DNA of 64,000 nucleotides, taken from positions 8,246,001 to 8,310,000 of the forward strand of contig NZ_CP107785.1 in assembly GCF_036345915.1 (NCBI RefSeq). Direction: 5' to 3'. Both the position numbers and the translations under genes were made by a program. This document shows positions 51,654-60,116 of the stretch, piece by piece; the first letter of the stretch is position 1; every line of letters starts with the position of its first letter. The notes under the pieces are model-generated. The model ran no database searches, was not told the DNA's origin, and saw only the letters and a list, made by a program, of their open reading frames with translations. This DNA comes from Nocardia sp. NBC_00565 (lineage in GTDB: Bacteria > Actinomycetota > Actinomycetes > Mycobacteriales > Mycobacteriaceae).

Positions 51654-51689
51654 TTAGGGGGGCCGGGCGCAGCAATGCGCCCGGCCTAC

Positions 51690-51985
51690 CCGGCATTATG
51701 TGTTTCGTGCGCCACGAGCGCTCAGGCTGGGCACCAGCAGACAGTTGATGGGCCCGTCTTGCCTCGAGCCTGGACAGACCCGCGCCGCTTCGGCGGTGCT
51801 GGGCGATTCAAGGTTCCGTTTCGTTCTCACGCGAGATCGGTAGGCGCAGAATACAATTCGATCTTTAAAACGCGTATCAAGCTGCACGGCAGGTGTTCTC
51901 GATACGGTAATGAAAGGCGTTCGATTTCACCGCAGTACAGCACGGTTGCCGCACGGCACAGTTCGGAAGCGAGAAGGGGTTCGTC
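51690..51985. other. Stretch between the outer intron and the pgk fragment
   Basis: 296 bases, 3' exon of the outer intron then AT-richer DNA from about 51840 (CAGAATACAATTCGATCTTT). No gene recognised. The AT-richer part may have come with the pgk fragment that follows. Confidence 0.5.
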
Positions 51986-52114
51986 ATGACTGTAGTGAAA
52001 ATGACCGATTTGAATCTCAGCGGGAAGCGTGTCCTGATCCGTGCTGACCTGAACGTACCCGTCAAAGACGGAAAAGTTACCTCCGACGCCCGTATCCGAG
52101 CGACTCTCCCGTGA
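51986..52114 (+). pseudogene. pgk: 5' fragment of a gammaproteobacterial-type pgk (phosphoglycerate kinase) gene
   Basis: 42 codons: [20 protein letters not shown], then [20 protein letters not shown] and LP, followed by a stop. This is the start of phosphoglycerate kinase as found in enteric and related gammaproteobacteria (E. coli begins [20 protein letters not shown]). Actinobacterial Pgk has a different N-terminus (longer, with VRSDLNVPLD). It has a ribosome site GAGAAGGGG 6 nt upstream. The homology stops abruptly at ATLP; the next codon is TGA. It is a foreign fragment, with no active enzyme. The flanking AT-richer sequence supports transfer. Confidence 0.85.
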
Positions 52115-52123
52115 GGCCCGTTT

Positions 52124-52561
52124 TCATGGCATGGGTGCGATCAGTTCTATGGTCGGGAAATAGCCGCGATACCGGGCAGCGTCACGTGTGAGCAGTCGAT
52201 ATCCGGCGACTGCGGCATGGGCGCCGATGTAGAAGTCGGGCATTGGGGAGCGCTTCTCGCCGCTGTTACGGCGATAGCGCTGAAATGCCTTGCCCGCCAG
52301 GAAGCCGGCTCGGAACGGTAGGGCTTCACGCTCGAACTCGTCGGCGGGCAACAGATCGTCGAGATCTTCGACGGTGTCGTACCCGACGGAGACCTCCGCG
52401 TAGATGATCGGGTTGATGACCACTCGGCCGGAATCGAGGGCCTCGGTGATTCGATCCATTGACCAGGCCGCCCAGTGCTCGTCATTGGTCATGACATCGA
52501 GTAGGACGCACGAATCGATCAGGACGGCCGGTCCGCCTATCGGCGTTGGACTACTCGCCAC
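52124..52561 (-). CDS. VapC-type PIN-domain toxin
   Basis: 145 residues. LIDSCVLLDVMTND at 14-27 has the first PIN aspartate, NPIIYAEVSVGYDTVEDL the conserved glutamate, and SPMPDFYIGAHAAVAGYRLLTRDAARYRGYFP the two further acids and the typical LLTRDxxRYxxYFP end. A RNase acting on tRNA or rRNA is expected. Start GTG at 52561, overlapping the last codons of the antitoxin gene by 11 bases. It lies immediately beside the pgk fragment. Confidence 0.88.
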   Translation of the reverse strand: MASSPTPIGGPAVLIDSCVLLDVMTNDEHWAAWSMDRITEALDSGRVVINPIIYAEVSVGYDTVEDLDDLLPADEFEREALPFRAGFLAGKAFQRYRRNSGEKRSPMPDFYIGAHAAVAGYRLLTRDAARYRGYFPTIELIAPMP

Positions 52562-52790
52562 GGAGCAGATCCATGATCTCGTCCGTGCTCATGCCTTCGA
52601 TATCTCGGCTGTCTGCGGTTCCGCGGAGCCGCCGGACGAGTCGTTGTCCACGAGTAGGGGCGCCTTCGGTGCGCACGATCCGAAGGGCGCCATCGACCTC
52701 TATGATTTCGACGTCGTCGCCCTCGCGCAGATTGTGCTTGGCGCGCAGCTGTGCGGGGATTGTCACCTGGCCCTTGCTGTTGAGCAACAC
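52551..52790 (-). CDS. AbrB-family VapB-type antitoxin
   Basis: 79 residues. LNSKGQVTIPAQLRAKHNLREGDDVEIIEVDGALRIV is the AbrB/MazE swapped-hairpin domain. The C-terminal tail (GMSTDEIMDLLRGE) is the usual toxin-neutralising segment. Start GTG at 52790 with GAGGAGG 5 nt upstream. The stop lies inside the toxin gene. The pair should repress its own promoter through the GTAATAC repeats upstream. Confidence 0.88.
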   Translation of the reverse strand: MLLNSKGQVTIPAQLRAKHNLREGDDVEIIEVDGALRIVRTEGAPTRGQRLVRRLRGTADSRDIEGMSTDEIMDLLRGE

Positions 52791-52813
52791 GGTATCCTCC
52801 TCGAGCCGTACCT

Positions 52814-52838
52814 GTAATACGTGTACTACGTAATACTA
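52814..52838. promoter_or_regulatory. Operator of the VapBC-type pair
   Basis: GTAATAC occurs twice in direct orientation at 52814 and 52830, 16 bases apart, with TACGTGTA-like symmetry between. It lies 24 bases upstream of the antitoxin start. Confidence 0.55.
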
Positions 52839-53100
52839 GCGCGAGCGGCCTGACCAGCACAGTCGCGCCAATAACAACATTTGATGTGTCGATAACTTCG
52901 CTCTAGGTGAAAGTATCGGTGCGCACCACCCTCTTATACGCATTGCCCCAGAGCCGTGCGTACGACCTCACCCGGCTCACGGTCGGACCGAGTGGTCAGA
53001 GTCGGTGCGGCGCGGATCGGCAATGACCGGGCGGCCGCGTGAACGACAATCGGCCCGCCGGGGCAGGTCCGGCGGGCCGATCGGGTGCGGATGCCGCCTC

Positions 53101-53166
53101 TTTCGGCGACCTGCAAGCAGTTGCTAGCTGACCGTTTCGAGCGACCTGCGAGCAGTCGCTAGCGAC
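53101..53166. repeat. Two copies of the TTTCGAGCGACCTGC repeat near fadE27
   Basis: Units start at 53101 (TTTCGGCGACCTGCAAGCAG) and 53135 (TTTCGAGCGACCTGCGAGCA), 34 bases apart, ending just before the fadE27 stop codon. This is the third array of the family; the others are at 11232-11341 and 24954-25021. Between 52839 and 53100 no gene is recognised. Confidence 0.82.
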
Positions 53167-53170
53167 GAGG

Positions 53171-54277
53171 TCAGGCAGGGGTTTCCGCGAGGAGCGAGCC
53201 GAGGGCGCGCAGGTGGTCGGTGGCTGCGCCGAGGGCGAATTCGTTGTGTTTGGCGGCGGTGAAGTAGTTGTGCACGATGTGGTCGCGGTCGATGCCGACG
53301 CCGCCGTGTACGTGCACGACGGTGTGGGCCACTCGGTGTCCGGCGTCGGCGGCCCAGAACTTGGCGGTGTGTACCGCTTCGGCGGCGGCGAGATCCTCGG
53401 AGACGCGCCAGGCCGCCTGGGTGACCGCCAGCCGCAGGCCCTGCACGTCGATGTAAGCGTCGGCGAGGCGCTGGGCGACGGCCTGGAAGCTGCCGACGGC
53501 CTTGCCGAATTGTTCACGCTCGCGGGCATATTCGGCGACCAGCTCGAGTGCGCGTTCCAGGGTGCCGAGCTGCTGAGCGCTCAGGCCGAGCCAGGCTCGG
53601 GTCAGGATCCAGTCCAGGATTTCGGCGCCGGAGTCCACCGTCGCGACCAATTCAGCTGGGGTGTCATGGAATTCGACGCCGAATTCGGCACTGAAGTCGA
53701 CCACGCCCTGCGCTGTCACTGTGACAGTCGGATCGCCGGGGTCGACCAGGAACAGTGCCGCGGCGCCGGAAACCGTTGCCGGGATTAGGATTCGGGCCGC
53801 ACTATCGGCATAGGGCACCGTGGTTTTGGCACCGGTCAGCCGCCAGCCGCCGTCGGTCTCGTGGGCCACCGTGGTCGGCTCGGTCGGCTCCCAGTTGTGC
53901 TCCTCGGCGAGCCCGGCCGTGAGGATGACGCTGCCCTCGCCGGCCTGACGCGCCCAATCCTGTTGTGCGGCAGAGCCGAAGCGCGCCAGCGCGCCCGCGC
54001 CGACCACGATCGACCACAGGTAGGGGACCGCGGCGACATGTCTGCCGAGTTCACGCAGTACGGCACTCTGCTCGAGCGCCCCGAAGTCGCCGCCGCCCAC
54101 CGACTCGGGCAGTGCGGCGGCCAGCACGCCGGTCTCGGCGAGCGACTGCCACAGCGGTTGATCGAAACGGCCCTGGGTATCGAGTTCGCGGATCCGGTCG
54201 GCGGTGACCAATTTGGCGCAGACCTCGGCGGTCAGGCGGGTCAGGTCGAGCTGGGCTTCGGTGGGAGTGAAATCCAT
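53171..54277 (-). CDS. fadE27: FadE27 (ChsE5), acyl-CoA dehydrogenase subunit
   Basis: 368 residues. It begins MDFTPTEAQLDLTRLTAEV and shows ALPESVGGGDFGALEQSAVL, EPTTVAHETDGGWRLTGAKTTVPYADSA and EYAREREQFGKAVGSFQAVAQRLAD. The C-terminal HVHGGVGIDRDHIVHNYF carries FAD and substrate contacts. With FadE26 it forms the alpha2beta2 ChsE4-ChsE5 enzyme, which dehydrogenates the C26/27-oyl-CoA side chain. The start at ATG 54277 lies 17 bases after the fadE26 stop, and the open frame above it is rejected. It has no separate catalytic base expected; that is in its partner. Confidence 0.9.
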   Translation of the reverse strand: MDFTPTEAQLDLTRLTAEVCAKLVTADRIRELDTQGRFDQPLWQSLAETGVLAAALPESVGGGDFGALEQSAVLRELGRHVAAVPYLWSIVVGAGALARFGSAAQQDWARQAGEGSVILTAGLAEEHNWEPTEPTTVAHETDGGWRLTGAKTTVPYADSAARILIPATVSGAAALFLVDPGDPTVTVTAQGVVDFSAEFGVEFHDTPAELVATVDSGAEILDWILTRAWLGLSAQQLGTLERALELVAEYAREREQFGKAVGSFQAVAQRLADAYIDVQGLRLAVTQAAWRVSEDLAAAEAVHTAKFWAADAGHRVAHTVVHVHGGVGIDRDHIVHNYFTAAKHNEFALGAATDHLRALGSLLAETPA

Positions 54278-54294
54278 GGTGTCTACCTGCTTTC

Positions 54295-55488
<1,194 letters not shown>

Positions 55489-55595
55489 GGCAAAACCTCT
55501 TGGGGGATGGTCAGCCGACGGAGCTTGCGGAGTCGGCGGGGGTGGGTAGGCAGAGCCTTCGTTCGATGTCGGTCAACCGATCATTGCATATGAAC

Positions 55596-55609
55596 TGAAA
55601 CATGTTCCA
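55596..55609. promoter_or_regulatory. KstR operator between fadE26 and fdxD
   Basis: TGAAACATGTTCCA matches TnnAACnnGTTnnA fully. It is 87 bases upstream of the fdxD ATG and 108 bases from the fadE26 start. Confidence 0.85.
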
Positions 55610-55696
55610 GTATTGACGGCTAATGCGGTCGATGGCGGCGCGCGACACCACATCGTGTTGTTAGGCTTCGATCAGAGGATCAGTGAAGGAGTTGCC

Positions 55697-55885
55697 ATGA
55701 AGGTCAGTGTCGATCTGGACCAGTGCGAGGCCAACGGAATCTGTGTCGGATTCGCTCCCGACGTCTTTGAACTCGATGACGACGACGTACTGCACATCGT
55801 GGATGGCGAGGTGTCGGAGGATCGGCTCGATGATGTGCGCGACGCGGTTGCTCAGTGTCCGAAAGCGGCCCTGCGGCTGGAATGA
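55697..55885 (+). CDS. fdxD: Ferredoxin FdxD
   Basis: 62 residues. VDLDQCEANGICVGFAPDVFELDDDD has the CxxxxxC arrangement and QCPKAALRLE the last cysteine, which fits a 3Fe-4S ferredoxin of the actinobacterial P450-partner type. This gene lies at the equivalent place in Mtb (Rv3503c) next to hsd4A and the fadE genes. It could supply electrons to Cyp125 or another sterol P450. AGGAGTTGCC before the ATG is the ribosome site. Confidence 0.88.
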   Translation: MKVSVDLDQCEANGICVGFAPDVFELDDDDVLHIVDGEVSEDRLDDVRDAVAQCPKAALRLE

Positions 55886-55903
55886 CGGGTGCTTGCCGTA
55901 AAA

Positions 55904-55917
55904 AGGAACACGTTCTA
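55904..55917. promoter_or_regulatory. KstR-type operator upstream of hsd4A
   Basis: AGGAACACGTTCTA has one mismatch (first base) to TnnAACnnGTTnnA. It ends 11 bases before the GTG of the mini-ORF cassette at 55929, the same spacing seen before fadD19 and the 26094 ligase. Confidence 0.78.
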
Positions 55918-55928
55918 GAGTCGGCCCC

Positions 55929-56009
55929 GTGAGTGAGCGAAGCGAGCGAACCGTGTCACAGCGTGTTTCACACACGGCGGAGCCGAGCGCCAGCGAGGTG
56001 CAGCCGTGA
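55929..56009 (+). repeat. MIRU-like mini-ORF cassette (copy 3, before hsd4A)
   Basis: 77 bp between two GTGAGTGA words. It reads as a 26-residue ORF that begins VSERSERTVS and ends EPSASEVQP, with its TGA overlapping the hsd4A GTG at 56006. By position next to the KstR-type box, 55929 looks like the original hsd4A start. Confidence 0.8.
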
Positions 56010-56923
56010 GTGATGTAGACAACACGGGTGTGAGCCTCGCGGGCAAGGTGGCCATCGTGACCGGCGGTGGCGCCGGACTGGGGCGCGCCGAGGCGCTCGC
56101 CCTGGCGGGTGCGGGTGCGTCCGTGGTGGTCAACGATCTGTCGGAATCGGAGGCGGTGGCCGAAACCCTCGCCGATATCCGGGCGCTCGACGCCAAGGCG
56201 GAGTTCGTCGCGGGCAGCATCGCGGAGCGTTCGACCGCGGACGCGCTCATCCGCACCGCCGCGGAGGCGTTCGGCAGCCTCGACATCGTGGTGAACAACG
56301 CGGGCATCACCCGGGACCGGATGCTGTTCAACATGACCGACGAGGACTTCGACGCGGTCGTCGCGGTGCATCTGCGCGGTCATTTCCTCTTGACCCGCAA
56401 CGCGGGCGCCTACTGGCGGGCCAAGTCCAAGGAGGCGGGTGCGCCGATCTACGGCAGGCTCGTCAACACCTCCTCCGAGGCCGGTCTGCTCGGCCCGGAA
56501 GGACAGGCCAACTACGGCGCGGCCAAGGCCGGCATCACCGCGCTGACGTTGTCCGCCGCGCGCGGACTGTCCCGTTTCGGCGTGCGCGCCAATGCGATCG
56601 CGCCGCGGGCCCGCACCGCGATGACCGAAAAGGTCTTCAGCGCCGCGCCCGAGGGCGAGATCGATCCGCTCTCGCCCGATCATGTGGCCCGGTTGGTCGC
56701 ATTCCTCGCCTCGCCCGCGGCCGACGCGGTCAACGGTCAGCTGTTCGTGGTGTACGGACCGATGGTGGCGTTGATGGCCGCACCGATCGTCGAGCAGCGC
56801 TTCGACGCGGCCGATGGCCTGTGGTCGGCAAATGATCTCGCCGCCACGCTCGGCGGGTACTTCGCTGAGCGGTCTGCTGGGCGTACGTTTTCTGCGTCCT
56901 CATTGATCGATCTGGGTCCGTAA
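56006..56923 (+). CDS. hsd4A: Hsd4A, steroid/hydroxyacyl-CoA short-chain dehydrogenase
   Basis: 305 residues. VTGGGAGLGRAEALALAGAGASVVVNDLSES is the nucleotide site, NNAGITRDRMLFNMTDEDFD follows, and NTSSEAGLLGPEGQANYGAAKAGITALT contains Ser and YxxxK. APRARTAMTEKVFS is typical of the HSD17B4-like subgroup. In actinobacteria Hsd4A (Rv3502c) acts as a 17beta-HSD and as a side-chain beta-hydroxyacyl-CoA dehydrogenase. The GTG at 56006 is used, and translation is probably coupled to the mini-ORF upstream. It is 354 bases ahead of the mce4 operon. Confidence 0.88.
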   Translation: MSDVDNTGVSLAGKVAIVTGGGAGLGRAEALALAGAGASVVVNDLSESEAVAETLADIRALDAKAEFVAGSIAERSTADALIRTAAEAFGSLDIVVNNAGITRDRMLFNMTDEDFDAVVAVHLRGHFLLTRNAGAYWRAKSKEAGAPIYGRLVNTSSEAGLLGPEGQANYGAAKAGITALTLSAARGLSRFGVRANAIAPRARTAMTEKVFSAAPEGEIDPLSPDHVARLVAFLASPAADAVNGQLFVVYGPMVALMAAPIVEQRFDAADGLWSANDLAATLGGYFAERSAGRTFSASSLIDLGP

Positions 56924-57277
56924 CGATTGCTGGAGGCTCGGTTGGCGACGTCGCGCGGCGCGTTCGAAAACCGTTAGGGTCGCTCAGTGATGGCAGGTGC
57001 CTTCGATCAGCTGTTGATCACATGACCAACTATTGATCACCGATGCGGTGCTTGGTAAACATGGGAGTCAACGTGTGTGACGCCTCACAAGGGTTAGGCC
57101 ACCCTCAAATGACACCTGTTACAAATCCATGGGCCGAATTCGAGAAAAAGAGCACTTCAAAAGTGGCAAAAGGCTTCCGGCACGAATGTGAACATGTTCT
57201 AATCGTTGCGGCGATGTGGCCACAGACGGGCGTCGTGCGGTGAGCGGTATCAGCAGGATGAGCAAGGAGGATCGCGC
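56924..57277. promoter_or_regulatory. mce4 promoter region with a KstR-type operator at 57188-57201
   Basis: 354 bases without a gene. GTGAACATGTTCTA at 57188-57201 fits TnnAACnnGTTnnA with one mismatch (G for the first T). TTGATCAC occurs twice (57013-57020 and 57032-57039). AAGGAGG at 57264-57270 is the yrbE4A ribosome site. Confidence 0.75.
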
Positions 57278-58042
57278 GTGAACGAGGTCCTCGCTGTGCC
57301 GTTGCGCGCTGTCGGCGGATTTTTCGAACTTGTCGCCGATGTCGCCCGGGCCAGCATTCGACGACCATTCCAAGGGCGCGAGTTCATTGATCAGGCCTGG
57401 TTCATCGCACGAGTTTCGATCGTTCCGACGCTGCTGGTCGCGATTCCGTTCACTGTGCTGGTGAGCTTCACGCTCAACATCCTGCTGCGCGAAATCGGCG
57501 CCGCCGACCTCAGCGGCGCCGGAGCGGCATTCGGTGCGGTCACCCAGGTCGGTCCCATTGTCACCGTGCTGATCGTCGCGGGCGCCGGCGCCACCGCGAT
57601 CTGCGCGGACCTCGGCGCCAGAACCATTCGCGAAGAGATCGACGCGATGCGCGTGCTCGGCATCGATCCGGTGCACCGGCTGGTGGTGCCGCGCGTGCTG
57701 GCCTCGATGTTCGTGGCATTGATGCTGAACGGCCTGGTGTGCACCATCGGCGTTGTCGGTGGCTTTCTGTTCTCGGTGCTGCTGCAGGATGTGAATCCCG
57801 GCGCGTTCGTCAACGGCATCACGCTGCTCACCCATCTGCCCGAGTTGGTCATCTCCGAAGTGAAGGCCGGGTTATTCGGGCTGATCGCCGGACTGGTGGC
57901 CTGTTATCTCGGCCTGAATGTCAAAGGCGGTCCCAAGAGTGTCGGTGATGCGGTGAATCAGACCGTCGTCTTCGCCTTTATGGCCCTGTTCGTGGTGAAC
58001 GTCGTGGTCACCGCCGTCGGCATCAAGTTCTCGGCGCGGTGA
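57278..58042 (+). CDS. yrbE4A: YrbE4A, permease subunit of the Mce4 sterol importer
   Basis: 254 residues, five or six membrane segments. WFIARVSIVPTLLVAIPFTVLVSF, GAVTQVGPIVTVLIVAGAGATAICADLGARTIREEIDAMRVLGIDPVHRLVVPRVLAS is the conserved MlaE-type cytoplasmic loop and AFVNGITLLTHLPELVISEVKAGLFGLIAGLVACYLGLNVKGG follows. The GTG at 57278 has AAGGAGG 7 nt upstream. With YrbE4B it forms the inner-membrane channel for cholesterol uptake. Four bases separate it from yrbE4B. Confidence 0.94.
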   Translation: MNEVLAVPLRAVGGFFELVADVARASIRRPFQGREFIDQAWFIARVSIVPTLLVAIPFTVLVSFTLNILLREIGAADLSGAGAAFGAVTQVGPIVTVLIVAGAGATAICADLGARTIREEIDAMRVLGIDPVHRLVVPRVLASMFVALMLNGLVCTIGVVGGFLFSVLLQDVNPGAFVNGITLLTHLPELVISEVKAGLFGLIAGLVACYLGLNVKGGPKSVGDAVNQTVVFAFMALFVVNVVVTAVGIKFSAR

Positions 58043-58046
58043 CCCG

Positions 58047-58898
58047 ATGGCATTCGTAATCCAGTCCCGCTTCCCGCGTACCGTGCGGCGAGTGCGTCGG
58101 TTTTCGGACTCGCTCGATGCAGTGGGTAAACATGCGGTCTTCTATGCGCAGACAATCGGTTCCATACCGCGCGCGCTGATGCACTATCGCACCGAGACCA
58201 TTCGTTTGATCGCCGAAATCAGCATGGGCACAGGCGCTTTGGCGGTGATCGGCGGCACGGTCGTGATCGTCGGATTTCTCACCCTGTTCACCGGCGGCAC
58301 TATCGCGGTGCAGGGTTACAGTTCGCTCGGCAATATCGGCGTCGAGGCGCTGACGGGCTTCTTCGCGGCATTCATCAATGTGCGCATCGCGGCGCCGGTG
58401 ATCTCCGGCATCGGCTTGGCGGCCACCATCGGTGCGGGTTCGACCGCGCAGCTGGGCGCCATGCGGGTGGCCGAGGAGATCGACGCGCTGGAGTCCATGG
58501 CGATCCGGCCGGTGCCGTATCTGGTCGGCACCCGGGTGCTGGCCGGCATGATCGCGATCGTGCCGCTGTACGCGCTCGCGGTCATCTGTTCGTTCATCGC
58601 CAGCCGATTCGCCACCGTGGTCATCTACGGGCAGTCGGCGGGCGTCTACGACCATTACTTCTCCACCTTCCTGATCCCCAGCGACATCCTCTGGTCCTTC
58701 GCACAGGCGATCTTCATGGCCTTGGCGGTCATGATGATTCACACCTACTACGGCTATAACGCCGCGGGCGGACCGGTCGGCGTCGGGATCGCGGTCGGCA
58801 ATGCGGTGCGGGCCTCGTTGGTCGCGGTGGTCACGGTGACGCTGCTGATCTCGCTGGCCATCTACGGCACCTCCGGCAACTTCCATCTCTCCGGGTAG
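58047..58898 (+). CDS. yrbE4B: YrbE4B, permease subunit of the Mce4 sterol importer
   Basis: 283 residues of the MlaE family. ETIRLIAEISMGTGALAVIGGTVVIVGFLTLFTGG, VRIAAPVISGIGLAATIGAGSTAQLGAMRVAEEIDALESMAIRPVPYLVGTRVLAG (family loop) and MMIHTYYGYNAAGGPVGVGIAVGNAVRASLVA are visible. It starts with ATG 4 bases after the yrbE4A stop and is followed closely by mce4A. Confidence 0.94.
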   Translation: MAFVIQSRFPRTVRRVRRFSDSLDAVGKHAVFYAQTIGSIPRALMHYRTETIRLIAEISMGTGALAVIGGTVVIVGFLTLFTGGTIAVQGYSSLGNIGVEALTGFFAAFINVRIAAPVISGIGLAATIGAGSTAQLGAMRVAEEIDALESMAIRPVPYLVGTRVLAGMIAIVPLYALAVICSFIASRFATVVIYGQSAGVYDHYFSTFLIPSDILWSFAQAIFMALAVMMIHTYYGYNAAGGPVGVGIAVGNAVRASLVAVVTVTLLISLAIYGTSGNFHLSG

Positions 58899-58904
58899 AG
58901 CGGT

Positions 58905-60116
58905 ATGGCAACGAAGCAATCGGAAAGCGGCCTCGGCGCAACGTTGCGCGGGGCGTTCGGGCTCAAGCTCGCCGGGCTCGGCATGGTGTTGGCGTTGGTC
59001 GCGATCGTGACCATCGCGATGGTCATGTTCGTGGGCGGGTTCACCAAGACGGTCGCCATCACGGTCGACGCGCCGCGCAGCGGCCTGGTGCTCGACCCCG
59101 ACGCCAAGGTGAAGATTCGGGGCGTGGAGATCGGCCGGGTCTCGCAGATCAAGCAGACCGGCGACGGTGCGAAGCTGACACTGGCGATGGATCCTGAACT
59201 GCTGAAGATGGTTCCGTCCAATGCCGTTGTGGATATCAAGTCCACCACGGTATTCGGCGCGAAGTACATCAATTTCGTGGCACCGGACCAGCCCTCGTCC
59301 ACCCCGCTGAAGCCGGGCTCGACCGTTACGGCCGAAGCGGTGACCGTCGAATTCAATACGCTGTTCCAGCATCTGACCGATGTGCTGCAGAAGATCGAGC
59401 CGGAGAAGCTCAACGCGACGCTGTCGGCACTGGGCACCGCGCTGCAGGGACGTGGTGAGAAGCTCGGCGATCTGCTCGCTCGCAGCGATGCCTACCTGCG
59501 CGATATCAACCCGAGTCTGCCCGCGCTGCAACGGGATCTGGTGTCCTCGACCGGCGTCACCAATCTGTACGCCGACACCGTGCCGGATCTGCTGCGCACC
59601 ACCGACAACGCCATCGTGACCAGCCGCACGCTCGTCGAGGAGCAAGAGAATGTCGATGCGATGCTGGCCGATCTCATCGGACTGGCCGATACCACCGGCT
59701 CGGTATTGCGCGAGAACGAACAGCCTCTGGTGACGGCGCTGGATCTGCTGCGCCCGACCACCCAGCTGCTCAACGATTACAAGCCCGCGCTGCGCTGCCT
59801 CATCAACGGCCTGGCGGCCGTGCTGCCGATTGGTGAGGACATCTTCGGTGGCCGATTCGACGCCGTGCCGTTGAACGCGAGTTTCATGCCCGGTGCCGAC
59901 GCGTATCAATACCCGCAGGATCTGCCGAAGGTCAACGCCACCGGCGGTCCGCATTGCGACGGCGTGGAGACCCGGGTGCCCGACAGTCACGCGAACTACG
60001 TCGTCACCGACACCTCCGAGGGCCATGTGTGGACGCCGTCGACGACGACACATCTGAACGGGCCCAAGGTTTTCCAGATCCTGTTCGCCGGCATGCCGGG
60101 GGTGGGGCAGCTGTGA
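58905..60116 (+). CDS. mce4A: Mce4A, sterol importer substrate-channel protein
   Basis: 403 residues. One N-terminal membrane helix (LKLAGLGMVLALVAIVTIAMVMFVGGF) is followed by the MCE domain (VAITVDAPRSGLVLDPDAKVKIRGVEIGRVSQI, then KSTTVFGAKYINFVAPDQPSSTPLKPG) and a helical alpha domain with heptad-like repeats (LRTTDNAIVTSRTLVEEQENVDAMLADLIGLAD). Its C-terminal GGPHCDGVETRVPDSHANYV is also typical. It probably forms the tube that carries sterol across the cell envelope with Mce4B-F. It ends with a 4-base GTGA overlap with mce4B. Confidence 0.93.
   Translation: MATKQSESGLGATLRGAFGLKLAGLGMVLALVAIVTIAMVMFVGGFTKTVAITVDAPRSGLVLDPDAKVKIRGVEIGRVSQIKQTGDGAKLTLAMDPELLKMVPSNAVVDIKSTTVFGAKYINFVAPDQPSSTPLKPGSTVTAEAVTVEFNTLFQHLTDVLQKIEPEKLNATLSALGTALQGRGEKLGDLLARSDAYLRDINPSLPALQRDLVSSTGVTNLYADTVPDLLRTTDNAIVTSRTLVEEQENVDAMLADLIGLADTTGSVLRENEQPLVTALDLLRPTTQLLNDYKPALRCLINGLAAVLPIGEDIFGGRFDAVPLNASFMPGADAYQYPQDLPKVNATGGPHCDGVETRVPDSHANYVVTDTSEGHVWTPSTTTHLNGPKVFQILFAGMPGVGQL

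Larger units (their letters stand above)
48376..51689 (+). mobile_element. Outer group II intron, ORF-deleted and interrupted by a second intron
   Basis: The 5' part is 48376-48576, beginning GTGCGTTGCTGGTAACGG with the GUGYG start. The 3' part is 51009-51689, which has homology to the inner intron from its domain I (for example CGGCAGGCGCC and CCGGTAGCCGAAAGGCAGCG) to domain V (51620-51653) and a domain VI that ends CCTAC (51689). Joined, it is 882 nt. It keeps a piece of the reverse transcriptase start (LEPTDKLD and NGPED at about 51470-51530), but the rest of the protein gene is deleted. It would need a protein in trans to splice or move. Confidence 0.78.
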
